From CAZLXG01 sp964563585 (GTDB taxonomy: Bacteria; Bacteroidota; Bacteroidia; Flavobacteriales; Flavobacteriaceae): a stretch of 64,000 nucleotides of DNA. The notes beneath the pieces were generated by a model, which was not told the origin of the DNA, ran no database searches, and worked only from the letters and a program-made list of their open reading frames with translations. Shown here in pieces: positions 25,051-34,472 of the stretch (position 1 is the first letter of the stretch; each line of letters begins with the position of its first letter). The stretch is from assembly GCA_964563585.1 (NCBI GenBank), contig CAZLXG010000001.1:3591-67590 (forward strand). The letters are read 5' to 3'. The position numbers were made by a program, and so were the translations under genes.

Positions 25051-25812
25051 CTAATTATCTATTTCTACTAAAATTGGACAATGGTCACTATGAACAGCAT
25101 CAGAGAGTATAACGGCTCTTTTTAGTTTTTCTTGTAACGTATTTGCAACCATGGCATAATCTAATCGCCAACCTTTATTGTTTGCTCTAGAATTTGCTCG
25201 ATAACTCCACCAACTATATTCTTGAGATTCTTTGTTTAAATATCTGAAAGAATCTATGAATCCGCTATCTATAAAAGCTCCTAACCATTCGCGTTCTTCG
25301 GGTAAAAACCCCGAAACACCTTTCATTTTTGGGTTATGAATATCTATTGCTTCATGACAAATATTATAATCGCCACAAACTACTAAATTTGGTTTTTCAG
25401 TTCTTAAATCGTTTAAATAATTATGAATTCTATCCATATAATCAAACTTGTGTTCCAAACGCGCAGCATTAGTTCCCGATGGCAAATACATACTCATTAC
25501 CGAAACCCCATCAAAATCGACACGAATATTTCGCCCTTCAAAATCCATAGACTCTATTCCTGTACCATATTCTATATGATTTGGTTCCGTTTTACTTAAA
25601 ATTGCAACACCACTATATCCCTTTTTTTGAGCAGAAAACCAATAATTATACTTATAACCAACTTCAATAAAAAGATCTAAATCTAACTGTTCTTTTAAAG
25701 CCTTAATTTCTTGCAAGCAAATAACATCTGGATTTGCGGCTTTTAACCAATCAATAAAACCTTTCTTTACTGCTGCACGAATTCCGTTTACGTTATAGGA
25801 TATGATTTTCAT
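25051..25812 (-). CDS. xth: Exodeoxyribonuclease III
   Basis: 253 residues. The AP-endonuclease family motifs are all present: KIISYNVNGIRAA, CLQEIK (metal Glu), CGDYNICHEAIDIHNP, WWSYRANSRANNKGWRLDYAM and the final SDHCPI with catalytic His. It cuts at abasic sites and trims 3' ends in base-excision repair. It lies just upstream of the OmpA gene and is divergent from the large outer-membrane protein gene. Confidence 0.97.
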   Translation of the reverse strand: MKIISYNVNGIRAAVKKGFIDWLKAANPDVICLQEIKALKEQLDLDLFIEVGYKYNYWFSAQKKGYSGVAILSKTEPNHIEYGTGIESMDFEGRNIRVDFDGVSVMSMYLPSGTNAARLEHKFDYMDRIHNYLNDLRTEKPNLVVCGDYNICHEAIDIHNPKMKGVSGFLPEEREWLGAFIDSGFIDSFRYLNKESQEYSWWSYRANSRANNKGWRLDYAMVANTLQEKLKRAVILSDAVHSDHCPILVEIDN

Positions 25813-25926
25813 AGTTTATAAAGTGAGTTGTTTTAGCTAAAATAAATAATACTGTACTTTTACACTATTATTTTATGGTGGTTTTAACTATAAAATATTT
25901 TTCGTTTTTAATAGTTTAAGTAACTG

Positions 25927-28900
25927 ATGAAATTTACACTTAGTTTTATATGTTTTTTGATGGCTTTTTCTGCTTTTTCGCAAGAAGAAGCTTCAAATTA
26001 TAGAACTAAAAAAGTTGCCGTAAAAAATACTATACAAATTGATAGTGTTAGTATTAATTCTGGTTCGTTTTCGCTTACGCGGAAAGATAATTCGGTTATC
26101 GATTCTACTTTCTATACAGTTGATTTTTCTAAAGCGCTTTTAACGTTTAAAAAACCTGTTGAAACCGATTCTGTAATCATTAATTATTTACGATTTCCAG
26201 ATTTTTTAACTAAAACATACAAACAGTTAGACGACAGTATTATTGTTAAAAATACCAGTAATATTCAAAAATTATATAAGCTTTCTCAACCTAGCGATTC
26301 TAAAAATTTCATTCCTTTTGATGGTTTAACAACTTCGGGAAGTATTTCGCGTGGTGTTACCATTGGCAATAACCAAAACTCGGTTTTAAATAGTGAATTA
26401 GACCTACAAATTACAGGAAAATTAAACGATAAAGTATCGCTTAGAGCTTCTATACAAGATGCCAATATTCCATTACAAGAAAGTGGATATTCACAACGTT
26501 TAGATGAATTCGACCAAGTATTTATCGAACTTTATAGCGACCATTGGAGCATTCGTGCTGGTGATATAGATTTACAAAATAACAACTCATATTTCGCAAG
26601 TTTTTCAAAACGTGTACAAGGCTTATCTATTAATGCAACATTAGGCAATGATGATACACAAACACAGTTATTTGCTGCTGGTGCCATAGTACGTGGACAA
26701 TTTACAACCAGCCAATTTACAGCTCAAGAAGGTAATCAAGGTCCTTATAAATTACAAGGCCGTAATGGTGAATTGTTTGTGCTTATAGTTTCTGGAAGCG
26801 AAACCGTTTATGTAAATGGTATTCCTGTAAAACGTGGCGAAAATGAGGATTATATTATAGATTATAATGCAGGTGAAATTATTTTCAACTCAACATATTC
26901 TATAACTTCGGAAATGCGAATTACTGTCGATTACCAATTTAGTGAACGAAATTACTCTAGAATTGTGGCTTTTGGTGGTGGAAATTATGCAAGTAAAAAA
27001 TTGAATATTGGTATTTCTGTGTATTCTGAAAACGATGCTAAAAATCAACCTTTACAACAAAATTTATCCGAAAATCAAGTTCAAATATTAGCAAATTCTG
27101 GCGACGATAAAACTCTAATGGTTGCGCCATCTGAAGTATTAGAAGCTTTAAACGAAAACAGAATTTTATATAAAAAAGAAATTATTAGTGGCACTGAAGC
27201 TTTTGTGTTTTCTAATAATGAAAATGATGAATTATACCGAGTAACTTTCTCGCAAGTTGGCGCAAATCAAGGAAATTATATTTTAAGTAGCATTAATGCC
27301 ATTAATAAAATTTACGAATATGTTGAACCAATTGGCGGTATTCCTCAAGGAAATTACGCACCTATTATTCAACTTATTGCACCAACAAAGCTTCAAATTG
27401 CTATGCTAAACGGGAGTTATAAACCTTCAGAAAAAATAATAATTAATTTTGAAGCTGCTGGAAGTAAAAACGATTTAAACTTATTTTCGAATTTAAATGA
27501 TGAAAACAATGATGGTTATGCCACCAAACTAAATATTGAGCAAACATTAATAAAAAAAGATAGCCTTTGGAATTTAAATGCTTTTGTTGATGCAGATTAC
27601 ATCAATAAAGATTTTAAAACTATCGAAAATATTTACAACCCAGAGTTTAATAGAGATTGGAATTTAGATGAACAAACAACGAATCAAATCACAAATAATT
27701 TAGGAAATCAAACATTGTTAAATTTTGGATTTAAAGCGTTTCATAATAAAAAAGGAAGCATCAATTATCAATATGAATATTTAGATTATTCAAATGGTTT
27801 TAATGGTAACAGGCATGTTACAAATATTAATTTGCTTCTTAATAAATTCAATATTAGTTCTTATTCTAGTTTTTTAAATGCCGAGTCAAATATAAATACC
27901 TCAACGTTTTTAAGGTCATACAATAGTATTACTTATGGCATGCAAAAAAGCTGGTTGGGTACTAAATTAGCTATTGAAGATAATGAACAGAAAAATATTC
28001 AAACCTCAGTATTAACACCTTTAAGTCAAAAATTCAAATCATACGAATTCTTTGTAGGCGTTGGTGATAGCACTAAAATTTTCGCTAAATTTGGTTATAA
28101 AAATAGGGTAAACGATAGTATTAGAAACAATCAATTACAAAAAGTGAACACGTCTAACACGTTTTATTTAGATTCTAAACTTGTACAAAACAAAAATACT
28201 AATCTATCACTTTATGCAAATTACAGAACACTTAAAAGTGAAGATAAAACCATTGATGACGAACAGTCTATAAACTCTAGATTACAATTCAATCAAAAAT
28301 TATTTAAGCAACTTATACAATGGAATACTGTTTTTGAAACCAATTCGGGTACTTTACCTCAACAAGATTTCACATATATTGAAGTTGAACCTGGACAAGG
28401 AACTTATACTTGGATTGATTATAACGAAAACGGAATTCAGGAGTTAGAGGAATTTGAATTGGCACAATTTCAAGACGAAGGCAAATATATTCGTGTGTTA
28501 TTACCAAATAGGATTTATATAAAAACACATCAAAATAGGCTAAGTCAAACACTTACAATTAACCCATCACAATGGTCTGTAAGCGAAAATAAATCAAAAA
28601 AAATATGGTCGCATTTATACAGTCAAACCAGTTATTTAATAGATAGAAAAATAAAACGCGACGGTAATAGTTTTAATTTAAATCCTTTTGAAAATGATGA
28701 AAACAATCAATTAGGGTTACAGTTGAATTTTAGAAACGTGTTGTTTTTAAATCGTGGAAAGCAGCATTACACAACTTCTTACACGTACTTATCAAACAAA
28801 TCTAGAAACATTTTATCTATTGGTTTTATTGAAAATAGTTTAAAAAGTCATCAACTTAATTTTAATCATAAATTTGAAGAAAGCTGGTTAATTACACTGC

Positions 28901-29358
28901 AATCTTCTTTTGATACTAACGAAAGTATTAGTGAGAATTTCGCAAGTAAAAATTATAATTTTGATGAAACACGATTAAACCCGAAACTATCATATTTGTT
29001 TAACGACTCCCGTTTTGATGTGTTTTATCAACACGCAAGTAAAGATAATACCATTGGTAATTTAGAATCTTTAAAACAACAAAAATATGGTGTTTCATTT
29101 TCCCTTTCAAATAAAGGAAAGAATGCTATTAATGGTGAGTTCAATTATATTTCGAATACTTTTAATGGCAATGCAAACACGCCTGTTTCGTATCAAATGT
29201 TAGAAGGTTTACAACCTGGGAAAAACTTTACTTGGAGTCTACTAGCACAAAAAAAGTTAACTGATTTTTTAGATTTAAACCTTACTTATTTTGGACGTAA
29301 AACTGAAACTAGTAAAACCATTCATACAGGAACTGTACAATTGAAAGCTTATTTTTAA
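25927..29358 (+). CDS. Large outer-membrane beta-barrel protein, SprA-like pattern, function unknown
   Basis: 1143 residues with signal peptide (cleavage after AFS, about residue 18). The early region has LTTSGSISRGVTIGNNQNSV and DLQITGKLNDKVSLRASIQD, then FDQVFIELYSDHWSIRAGDID, which recall segments of the T9SS translocon protein SprA. The rest is a long series of amphipathic beta strands ending LKAYF, so it is probably a large barrel. It is too short for SprA itself (over 2000 residues). Homologues are common in Flavobacteriia but uncharacterised. It is a single-gene unit ending at a terminator. Confidence 0.75.
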   Translation: MKFTLSFICFLMAFSAFSQEEASNYRTKKVAVKNTIQIDSVSINSGSFSLTRKDNSVIDSTFYTVDFSKALLTFKKPVETDSVIINYLRFPDFLTKTYKQLDDSIIVKNTSNIQKLYKLSQPSDSKNFIPFDGLTTSGSISRGVTIGNNQNSVLNSELDLQITGKLNDKVSLRASIQDANIPLQESGYSQRLDEFDQVFIELYSDHWSIRAGDIDLQNNNSYFASFSKRVQGLSINATLGNDDTQTQLFAAGAIVRGQFTTSQFTAQEGNQGPYKLQGRNGELFVLIVSGSETVYVNGIPVKRGENEDYIIDYNAGEIIFNSTYSITSEMRITVDYQFSERNYSRIVAFGGGNYASKKLNIGISVYSENDAKNQPLQQNLSENQVQILANSGDDKTLMVAPSEVLEALNENRILYKKEIISGTEAFVFSNNENDELYRVTFSQVGANQGNYILSSINAINKIYEYVEPIGGIPQGNYAPIIQLIAPTKLQIAMLNGSYKPSEKIIINFEAAGSKNDLNLFSNLNDENNDGYATKLNIEQTLIKKDSLWNLNAFVDADYINKDFKTIENIYNPEFNRDWNLDEQTTNQITNNLGNQTLLNFGFKAFHNKKGSINYQYEYLDYSNGFNGNRHVTNINLLLNKFNISSYSSFLNAESNINTSTFLRSYNSITYGMQKSWLGTKLAIEDNEQKNIQTSVLTPLSQKFKSYEFFVGVGDSTKIFAKFGYKNRVNDSIRNNQLQKVNTSNTFYLDSKLVQNKNTNLSLYANYRTLKSEDKTIDDEQSINSRLQFNQKLFKQLIQWNTVFETNSGTLPQQDFTYIEVEPGQGTYTWIDYNENGIQELEEFELAQFQDEGKYIRVLLPNRIYIKTHQNRLSQTLTINPSQWSVSENKSKKIWSHLYSQTSYLIDRKIKRDGNSFNLNPFENDENNQLGLQLNFRNVLFLNRGKQHYTTSYTYLSNKSRNILSIGFIENSLKSHQLNFNHKFEESWLITLQSSFDTNESISENFASKNYNFDETRLNPKLSYLFNDSRFDVFYQHASKDNTIGNLESLKQQKYGVSFSLSNKGKNAINGEFNYISNTFNGNANTPVSYQMLEGLQPGKNFTWSLLAQKKLTDFLDLNLTYFGRKTETSKTIHTGTVQLKAYF

Positions 29359-29364
29359 AACATA

Positions 29365-29395
29365 AAAAATCCCAAACTATAAGCTTGGGATTTTT
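29365..29395. terminator. Terminator between large OMP gene and sdhB
   Basis: AAAAATCCCAA and TTGGGATTTTT pair across a 9-base loop 6 bp after the stop. The A/T runs make it usable by the convergent sdh operon too. Confidence 0.85.
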
Positions 29396-29405
29396 ATCTA
29401 TTATA

Positions 29406-29433
29406 AGATACTGAAACAAGTTCAGCATGACAA
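29406..29433. repeat. Short dispersed repeat (GATACTGAAACAAGTTCAGC)
   Basis: GATACTGAAACAAGTTCAGC followed by ATGACA. The unit is familiar from intergenic regions of flavobacterial genomes (recalled, not searched) and contains CTGAA...TTCAG complementarity. It lies between the terminator and the sdhB stop. Confidence 0.45.
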
Positions 29434-29440
29434 AACTATT

Positions 29441-30184
29441 TTAAATACTTGCTTTCATTAACTCTCTATTCATACGAGCAATGTTATCTAAAGAAATTCC
29501 TTTAGGGCATTCAATCTCGCAAGCTCCAGTATTTGTACAATTTCCAAAACCTTCTAAATCCATTTGATTCACCATGTTTTGAACACGGTCAGCCGCTTCA
29601 ACTTGACCTTGTGGCAATAATGCATATTGACTCACTTTTGCGCCAACAAATAACATTGCCGACGAGTTTTTACACGTCGCAACACAAGCACCACAACCAA
29701 TACATGCTGCTGCATCCATTGCTTCATCTGCTGCATGTTTTGAAATGGGAATAGCATTAGCGTCTTGAGTATTTCCAGACGTATTTACTGAAATAAATCC
29801 ACCTGCTTGTTGAATACGCTCAAAAGACATTCTATCTACAACTAAATCTTTTATTACTGGAAATGCTGCTGCTCGCCATGGCTCAATTGTAATGGTATCG
29901 CCATCATTAAACATACGCATATGTAATTGACACGTTGTAATACCTCTATCTGGACCATGTGCTTCACCATTAATATATAATGAACACATGCCGCAAATAC
30001 CTTCACGACAATCATGATCGAAAGCTACAGGTATATCTCCTGAATTCACTAACTGCTCATTCAAAACATCCATCATTTCTAAAAAAGACATATGTTCTGA
30101 AATATCAGTGACTTTGTAATCGACCATTTTACCTTTGTCTTCTGGTCCTTTTTGTCTCCAAATTTTAAGTGTAAGATTCATCAT
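29441..30184 (-). CDS. sdhB: Succinate dehydrogenase/fumarate reductase iron-sulfur subunit
   Basis: 247 residues. The [2Fe-2S] loop is [12 protein letters not shown] with a later Cys in ITTCQLHM. The [4Fe-4S]/[3Fe-4S] cysteines are in [11 protein letters not shown] and [12 protein letters not shown]. It carries electrons from the flavoprotein to the membrane cytochrome. It is the last gene of the sdhC-A-B operon, 6 bp after sdhA. It belongs to the Bacteroidota class with a single cytochrome b subunit. Confidence 0.97.
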   Translation of the reverse strand: MMNLTLKIWRQKGPEDKGKMVDYKVTDISEHMSFLEMMDVLNEQLVNSGDIPVAFDHDCREGICGMCSLYINGEAHGPDRGITTCQLHMRMFNDGDTITIEPWRAAAFPVIKDLVVDRMSFERIQQAGGFISVNTSGNTQDANAIPISKHAADEAMDAAACIGCGACVATCKNSSAMLFVGAKVSQYALLPQGQVEAADRVQNMVNQMDLEGFGNCTNTGACEIECPKGISLDNIARMNRELMKASI

Positions 30185-30190
30185 AATCTC

Positions 30191-32203
30191 TTATTTGTAT
30201 GAACGAGTTTTTAACTCAATATCTTTAAACGTTAATTCTTCTTTATGTAAAATAGCATCAGCTGGTTCTCCTTTATATTCCCAAGCAGATACATAAGCAT
30301 AATCTTTATCGTTACGTTTAGCTTCTCCTTTTTGTTCCCCATCTAATTCAATAGATTCTTCTCTAAAGTGTCCGCCACAAGATTCATTTCTATCTAATGC
30401 ATCTTTTGCAAAAAGCTCTCCTAATTCTAAGAAATCTGCTACTCTTCCTGCTTTTTCTAACTCAAGATTCATTTCGTCTTTACTTCCTGGTACTTTTACA
30501 TCTTTCCAGAATTCTTCACGAATAGCTTTAATTTCAGACATTGCTTCTTTTAAATGCTTTTCGTTACGAGCCATTCCAACTTTGTCCCACATTACTTTTC
30601 CTAAACGTTTATGGAAGTGATCAACAGATTTTGTTCCTTTATTATTCATAAAGAAATCAATTTTATCTTTCACTTCTTTTTCGACAGCATCAAATTCTGG
30701 TGTATCTGTTGGTATTTTTCCTGTTCTAATATCATCAGATAAATAATCTCCAATAGTATAAGGCAGTACAAAATAACCATCTGCTAAACCTTGCATTAAA
30801 GCAGATGCTCCAAGTCTGTTTGCTCCATGATCAGAAAAATTAGCTTCTCCAATACAATACAAACCATCAACCGTAGTCATTAGATTATAATCTACCCAAA
30901 CGCCTCCCATTGTATAGTGTGTTGCAGGATAAATCATCATTGGAGTTTCATATGGGTTTTCAGCGATGATTTTTTCATACATCTGAAATAAGTTTCCATA
31001 TTTTTCTTCAATAATTTCTTGACCTAATTTTATAATTTCTTCATTTGAAGGATTTTTAATTCCATGAATTTTAGCCTGCTCTTTTCCGTAACGTTGAAAA
31101 GCAAAAGCAAAATCTAAATACACAGCTTCTCCAGTTTCATTCACGCCAAACCCAGCATCACAACGTTCTTTTGCTGCTCTTGAAGCAACATCACGAGGCA
31201 CTAAATTTCCAAAAGCTGGATAACGACGTTCTAAATAATAATCTCTATGTTCTTCAGCAATTTCTGTTGGTCTTAATTTTCCTTGTTGAATTGCTTTTGC
31301 ATCTTCAATACGAGCAGGAACCCAAATACGTCCATCGTTACGTAAAGATTCAGACATCAATGTTAATTTAGACTGATAATCTCCACTTCGTGGAATACAT
31401 GTTGGGTGAATTTGTGTATAACAAGGGTTTGCGAAATATGCTCCTTTTTTATGAATTTTCCACGCAGCAGTTGCATTACTTCCCATAGCATTAGTTGATA
31501 AGAAATACACATTTCCGTAGCCACCAGATGCTATAACAACAGCATGTGCTGAATGTCTTTCTATTTCTCCTGTAATTAAATTACGAGTAATAATTCCTCT
31601 TGCTTTTCCATCAACTAAAACAACATCTAGCATTTCGTGACGGTTAAACATTTCAATTTTACCACGAGCAATTTGTCTGTTCATTGCAGAATATGCTCCT
31701 AATAGTAATTGTTGCCCCGTTTGTCCTTTAGCATAAAATGTTCTAGAAACCAAAACACCTCCAAACGAACGGTTGTCTAACAATCCTCCATAATCACGTG
31801 CAAAAGGCACACCTTGTGCAACGCATTGGTCGATAATATTTGCTGACACCTCAGCTAAACGATATACGTTTGCTTCACGAGAACGATAATCGCCTCCTTT
31901 TACAGTATCATAAAACAATCTATATGTAGAATCGCCATCTCCCATATAATTTTTTGCTGCATTAATTCCACCTTGTGCAGCAATTGAGTGTGCACGACGT
32001 GGTGAATCTTGGTATGCAAAAGCTTTTACGTTGTAACCTAATTCGGCCAATGTTGCAGCAGCAGAACCTCCTGCCAAACCTGTACCAACAACAATAATAT
32101 CAATATTACGTTTGTTTGCAGGATTTACTAAATCGATATGATCTTTATAATCTATCCATTTATCTTTAATGGAACCTTTTGGTACTTTTGAATCTAAAGC
32201 CAT
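30191..32203 (-). CDS. sdhA: Succinate dehydrogenase/fumarate reductase flavoprotein subunit
   Basis: 670 residues. The N-terminal FAD dinucleotide motif is [15 protein letters not shown], and covalent FAD would attach to His in [14 protein letters not shown]. The substrate-site motifs HPTCIP and [26 protein letters not shown] are present. It oxidises succinate to fumarate in the TCA cycle. It sits between sdhC (12 bp) and sdhB (6 bp) and is slightly longer than the E. coli subunit, as usual in this phylum. Confidence 0.97.
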   Translation of the reverse strand: MALDSKVPKGSIKDKWIDYKDHIDLVNPANKRNIDIIVVGTGLAGGSAAATLAELGYNVKAFAYQDSPRRAHSIAAQGGINAAKNYMGDGDSTYRLFYDTVKGGDYRSREANVYRLAEVSANIIDQCVAQGVPFARDYGGLLDNRSFGGVLVSRTFYAKGQTGQQLLLGAYSAMNRQIARGKIEMFNRHEMLDVVLVDGKARGIITRNLITGEIERHSAHAVVIASGGYGNVYFLSTNAMGSNATAAWKIHKKGAYFANPCYTQIHPTCIPRSGDYQSKLTLMSESLRNDGRIWVPARIEDAKAIQQGKLRPTEIAEEHRDYYLERRYPAFGNLVPRDVASRAAKERCDAGFGVNETGEAVYLDFAFAFQRYGKEQAKIHGIKNPSNEEIIKLGQEIIEEKYGNLFQMYEKIIAENPYETPMMIYPATHYTMGGVWVDYNLMTTVDGLYCIGEANFSDHGANRLGASALMQGLADGYFVLPYTIGDYLSDDIRTGKIPTDTPEFDAVEKEVKDKIDFFMNNKGTKSVDHFHKRLGKVMWDKVGMARNEKHLKEAMSEIKAIREEFWKDVKVPGSKDEMNLELEKAGRVADFLELGELFAKDALDRNESCGGHFREESIELDGEQKGEAKRNDKDYAYVSAWEYKGEPADAILHKEELTFKDIELKTRSYK

Positions 32204-32215
32204 TTTCTTATTAAA

Positions 32216-32875
32216 TTAATGGTTGAAATGATGATATAATGCAATAATTATAAACCCTAACGGAATTATAATTGAATATGCTTTACCAAAATTTTGAAGT
32301 AATTTTTTTCTTCCAGCTGTTGCTCCCATCGATTGAAACGCAGATGTGAAACCATGTGCTAAGTGCAATCCTAAAAGCACAAATGCAACAACATAAGCTG
32401 CTACTCGCCAAATTGGAACAAATTTATGTTGAAGCTCGCCAAAATAACGTGTTGGGTCTTCTGGTAAAACCTCAATATATTTATGATTGATTTCTGGTAA
32501 CCAAAAATCAATAAAATGTAAAACAATAAAAGCTAAAATTGCCAAACCACTATAAATCATATTTCTACTCATCCAAGTAGAATTTGCAGCTCCATTGTTT
32601 TTAGCATAACTTACACCTATTGCTTTTCTATTTCTTAATTCTAGAATAAAGCCCATTACAAAATGAAACACCACACCAAATATTAAAACGGGTTGCATTG
32701 CAAATTGAATTAATGGATTTGTTCCCATGAAATGAGACGCTGTATTAAATGCATCTTCACTAAAAAGTGAAACTAGATTAACTGATAAATGCATTATTAA
32801 GAAAAACATGAGGAAAAATGCCGAAAGTGCCATGGCTACTTTTCTTCCAATCGAAGATTTAAAAAATCCGCTCAT
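32216..32875 (-). CDS. sdhC: Succinate dehydrogenase cytochrome b subunit
   Basis: 219 residues with five membrane helices. Histidines in LIMHLSVNLVSLF, VVFHFVMGF, IVLHFIDFW and LLGLHLAHGF are candidate haem ligands, matching the single-polypeptide di-haem cytochrome b of type B complexes. It passes electrons between the iron-sulfur subunit and menaquinone. It is first in the operon, with a consensus promoter at 32904-32935. Confidence 0.96.
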   Translation of the reverse strand: MSGFFKSSIGRKVAMALSAFFLMFFLIMHLSVNLVSLFSEDAFNTASHFMGTNPLIQFAMQPVLIFGVVFHFVMGFILELRNRKAIGVSYAKNNGAANSTWMSRNMIYSGLAILAFIVLHFIDFWLPEINHKYIEVLPEDPTRYFGELQHKFVPIWRVAAYVVAFVLLGLHLAHGFTSAFQSMGATAGRKKLLQNFGKAYSIIIPLGFIIIALYHHFNH

Positions 32876-32903
32876 TATTTTGTGTAGTTAGTTAATACTA
32901 TAA

Positions 32904-32935
32904 CAAAAATAGTCTATAGCGAGTTTTTGGGCAAA
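32904..32935 (-). promoter_or_regulatory. Consensus promoter for sdhCAB
   Basis: On the minus strand, TTTG (32935-32932), a 20-bp spacer, then TATTTTTG (32911-32904), 28 bp before the sdhC ATG. Confidence 0.8.
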
Positions 32936-32974
32936 CTTTAAAAGTCTTTTATCTAGTATTTAGAATGTGTATAA

Positions 32975-34207
32975 TTAAAAATTGAATCTTGGATTTACAA
33001 TGGTGTTATAAACGGATCCAAATGAATAACTAAAACCAATGCTAACCCAATAATTATATCCAGACTGCAATTGTTGCTGTTGAAGCAGTAACTCTTCTAA
33101 AGACACATCTCCAGCAGGAAGATTAATTTGATTTCTAGTGATGCTATAATTGCTGCTTATATTAAAATTAAAACCTTTAAAAATACGGATATTGAGACCT
33201 AAATAAAACCCTATTGAACTGAGAGATGTATCGTGTAAATATTGATTATAAGATGCTTCCCCATTTATATTCCCCCATTCTTGACTAATACTTCCTCCTA
33301 ATAAAATAGAATGTTCAAATAAGAGTTCTTTGTCTTCTCCAAAGACAGAACGTTCTATATAATTATTATAAACTAATCCGTTTCGGTAAGATAGAATAAG
33401 TTGTTTTTTTGCAGACTCTTCGTATTTAAAGAAGTTATATTCTATAGCAGGTTTAATCCTCCAATACAAATCATAATTGCTATAAGTTGAAGTTCTTATA
33501 TTTCCAAAAAAGCCATAAGACCAATGATTATTTATACTTAAAATATCACTTATGCTAATGGATTTACCGTTATTAATTGAAATGATTTCATCTTCATCGT
33601 AAGTAAACGTTGATTTGTTTTCATTAAACCCTACCCTAAATGAGAATTTATTTTTTTCAGTTACTCTTTTGGCAGAAACATTGAAATTTAAATTGCTAGA
33701 CTTACTGGTTTCTTCTCCATTAAAATAACCATTAGTTCCTAGTCTAAATACCCAGTAATTCCATGGATCTTTCTCTGCAACGTTAGTTTCATTTTCTATA
33801 TTTGGAACATTAACAGTAATATTTATTAAGCTTCTATTAGCTATCCAGAACCTAACAAGACCTAATTTTATGTATTTTAAAATTTCATTTCTTACATCAT
33901 CACTGGTCATATTGGTGTTGGTAGAAAACTTCAGTTTATAATTAATACTTTCAAACGTGTTTTTACCTATAAAATCAATTTCATATAAACGCCCACCACT
34001 TCCATTTGTTTGTATAACAAAAAACAAGTGAACATCACCTAAATCCTGATCTCTTACAAATTGAACATTACCTAAGTTTTGTTTAATGTAAGTATTATCA
34101 CAAACGTTACAGTCGAGAAATACTTTGAGTTCACTATTTAAATTTTCTTGAGAAACAACAATAGAGGACATGAACAATATGATAAGTAATAAAGTGGATT
34201 TTAACAT
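32975..34207 (-). CDS. Outer-membrane protein of unknown function with N-terminal DCxxCD domain
   Basis: 410 residues, signal peptide to about residue 19. Residues 25-130 hold a conserved-looking globular domain with LDCNVCDNTYIKQNL, DVHLFFVIQTNGSGGRLYEI and a helical KYIKLGLVRFWI. After about 150 the sequence is a run of amphipathic strands ending NPRFNF, consistent with a small beta-barrel with terminal Phe. I recall similar uncharacterised proteins in other Bacteroidota but no function. It is alone on its strand, with a palindrome and direct repeats upstream. Confidence 0.7.
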   Translation of the reverse strand: MLKSTLLLIILFMSSIVVSQENLNSELKVFLDCNVCDNTYIKQNLGNVQFVRDQDLGDVHLFFVIQTNGSGGRLYEIDFIGKNTFESINYKLKFSTNTNMTSDDVRNEILKYIKLGLVRFWIANRSLINITVNVPNIENETNVAEKDPWNYWVFRLGTNGYFNGEETSKSSNLNFNVSAKRVTEKNKFSFRVGFNENKSTFTYDEDEIISINNGKSISISDILSINNHWSYGFFGNIRTSTYSNYDLYWRIKPAIEYNFFKYEESAKKQLILSYRNGLVYNNYIERSVFGEDKELLFEHSILLGGSISQEWGNINGEASYNQYLHDTSLSSIGFYLGLNIRIFKGFNFNISSNYSITRNQINLPAGDVSLEELLLQQQQLQSGYNYWVSIGFSYSFGSVYNTIVNPRFNF

Positions 34208-34247
34208 GATTCGAGGTAGTGAATTTGCAAATAATAAATTTAGTTAT

Positions 34248-34264
34248 TATACTGTTTCAGTATA
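34248..34264. promoter_or_regulatory. Perfect palindrome upstream of the DCxxCD protein gene
   Basis: TATACTG and CAGTATA arms around TTT, 41 bp from the start codon. It could be an operator or the stem of a leader hairpin. Confidence 0.4.
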
Positions 34265-34309
34265 GTTTCTTTTTAATGTCAAAACTAAATCGACTCTAGA
34301 TAAGAAGTG

Positions 34310-34330
34310 TCAAAAAAATGCAAAAGAAGT
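34310..34330. repeat. 21-bp direct repeat, copy 1
   Basis: TCAAAAAAATGCAAAAGAAG plus T, repeated exactly at 34449-34469. A shorter unit AAGAAGTGTCAA also occurs twice around this copy. It lies about 100 bp upstream of the DCxxCD protein gene. Confidence 0.6.
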
Positions 34331-34448
34331 GTCAATCATTGTTAAAAATCATGAAATAACATTTTAAATATAATGATTACAAGCATAATACAAGTAATTA
34401 AAATTGGTTTTGGCGCATTCCTCTGTTTTAACATTTTTTATGATAACT

Positions 34449-34469
34449 TCAAAAAAATGCAAAAGAAGT
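34449..34469. repeat. 21-bp direct repeat, copy 2
   Basis: An exact second copy of the unit at 34310, ending 4 bp from the stop codon of the beta-propeller gene. The spacer 34331-34448 otherwise shows nothing recognisable. Confidence 0.6.
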
Positions 34470-34472
34470 ATA

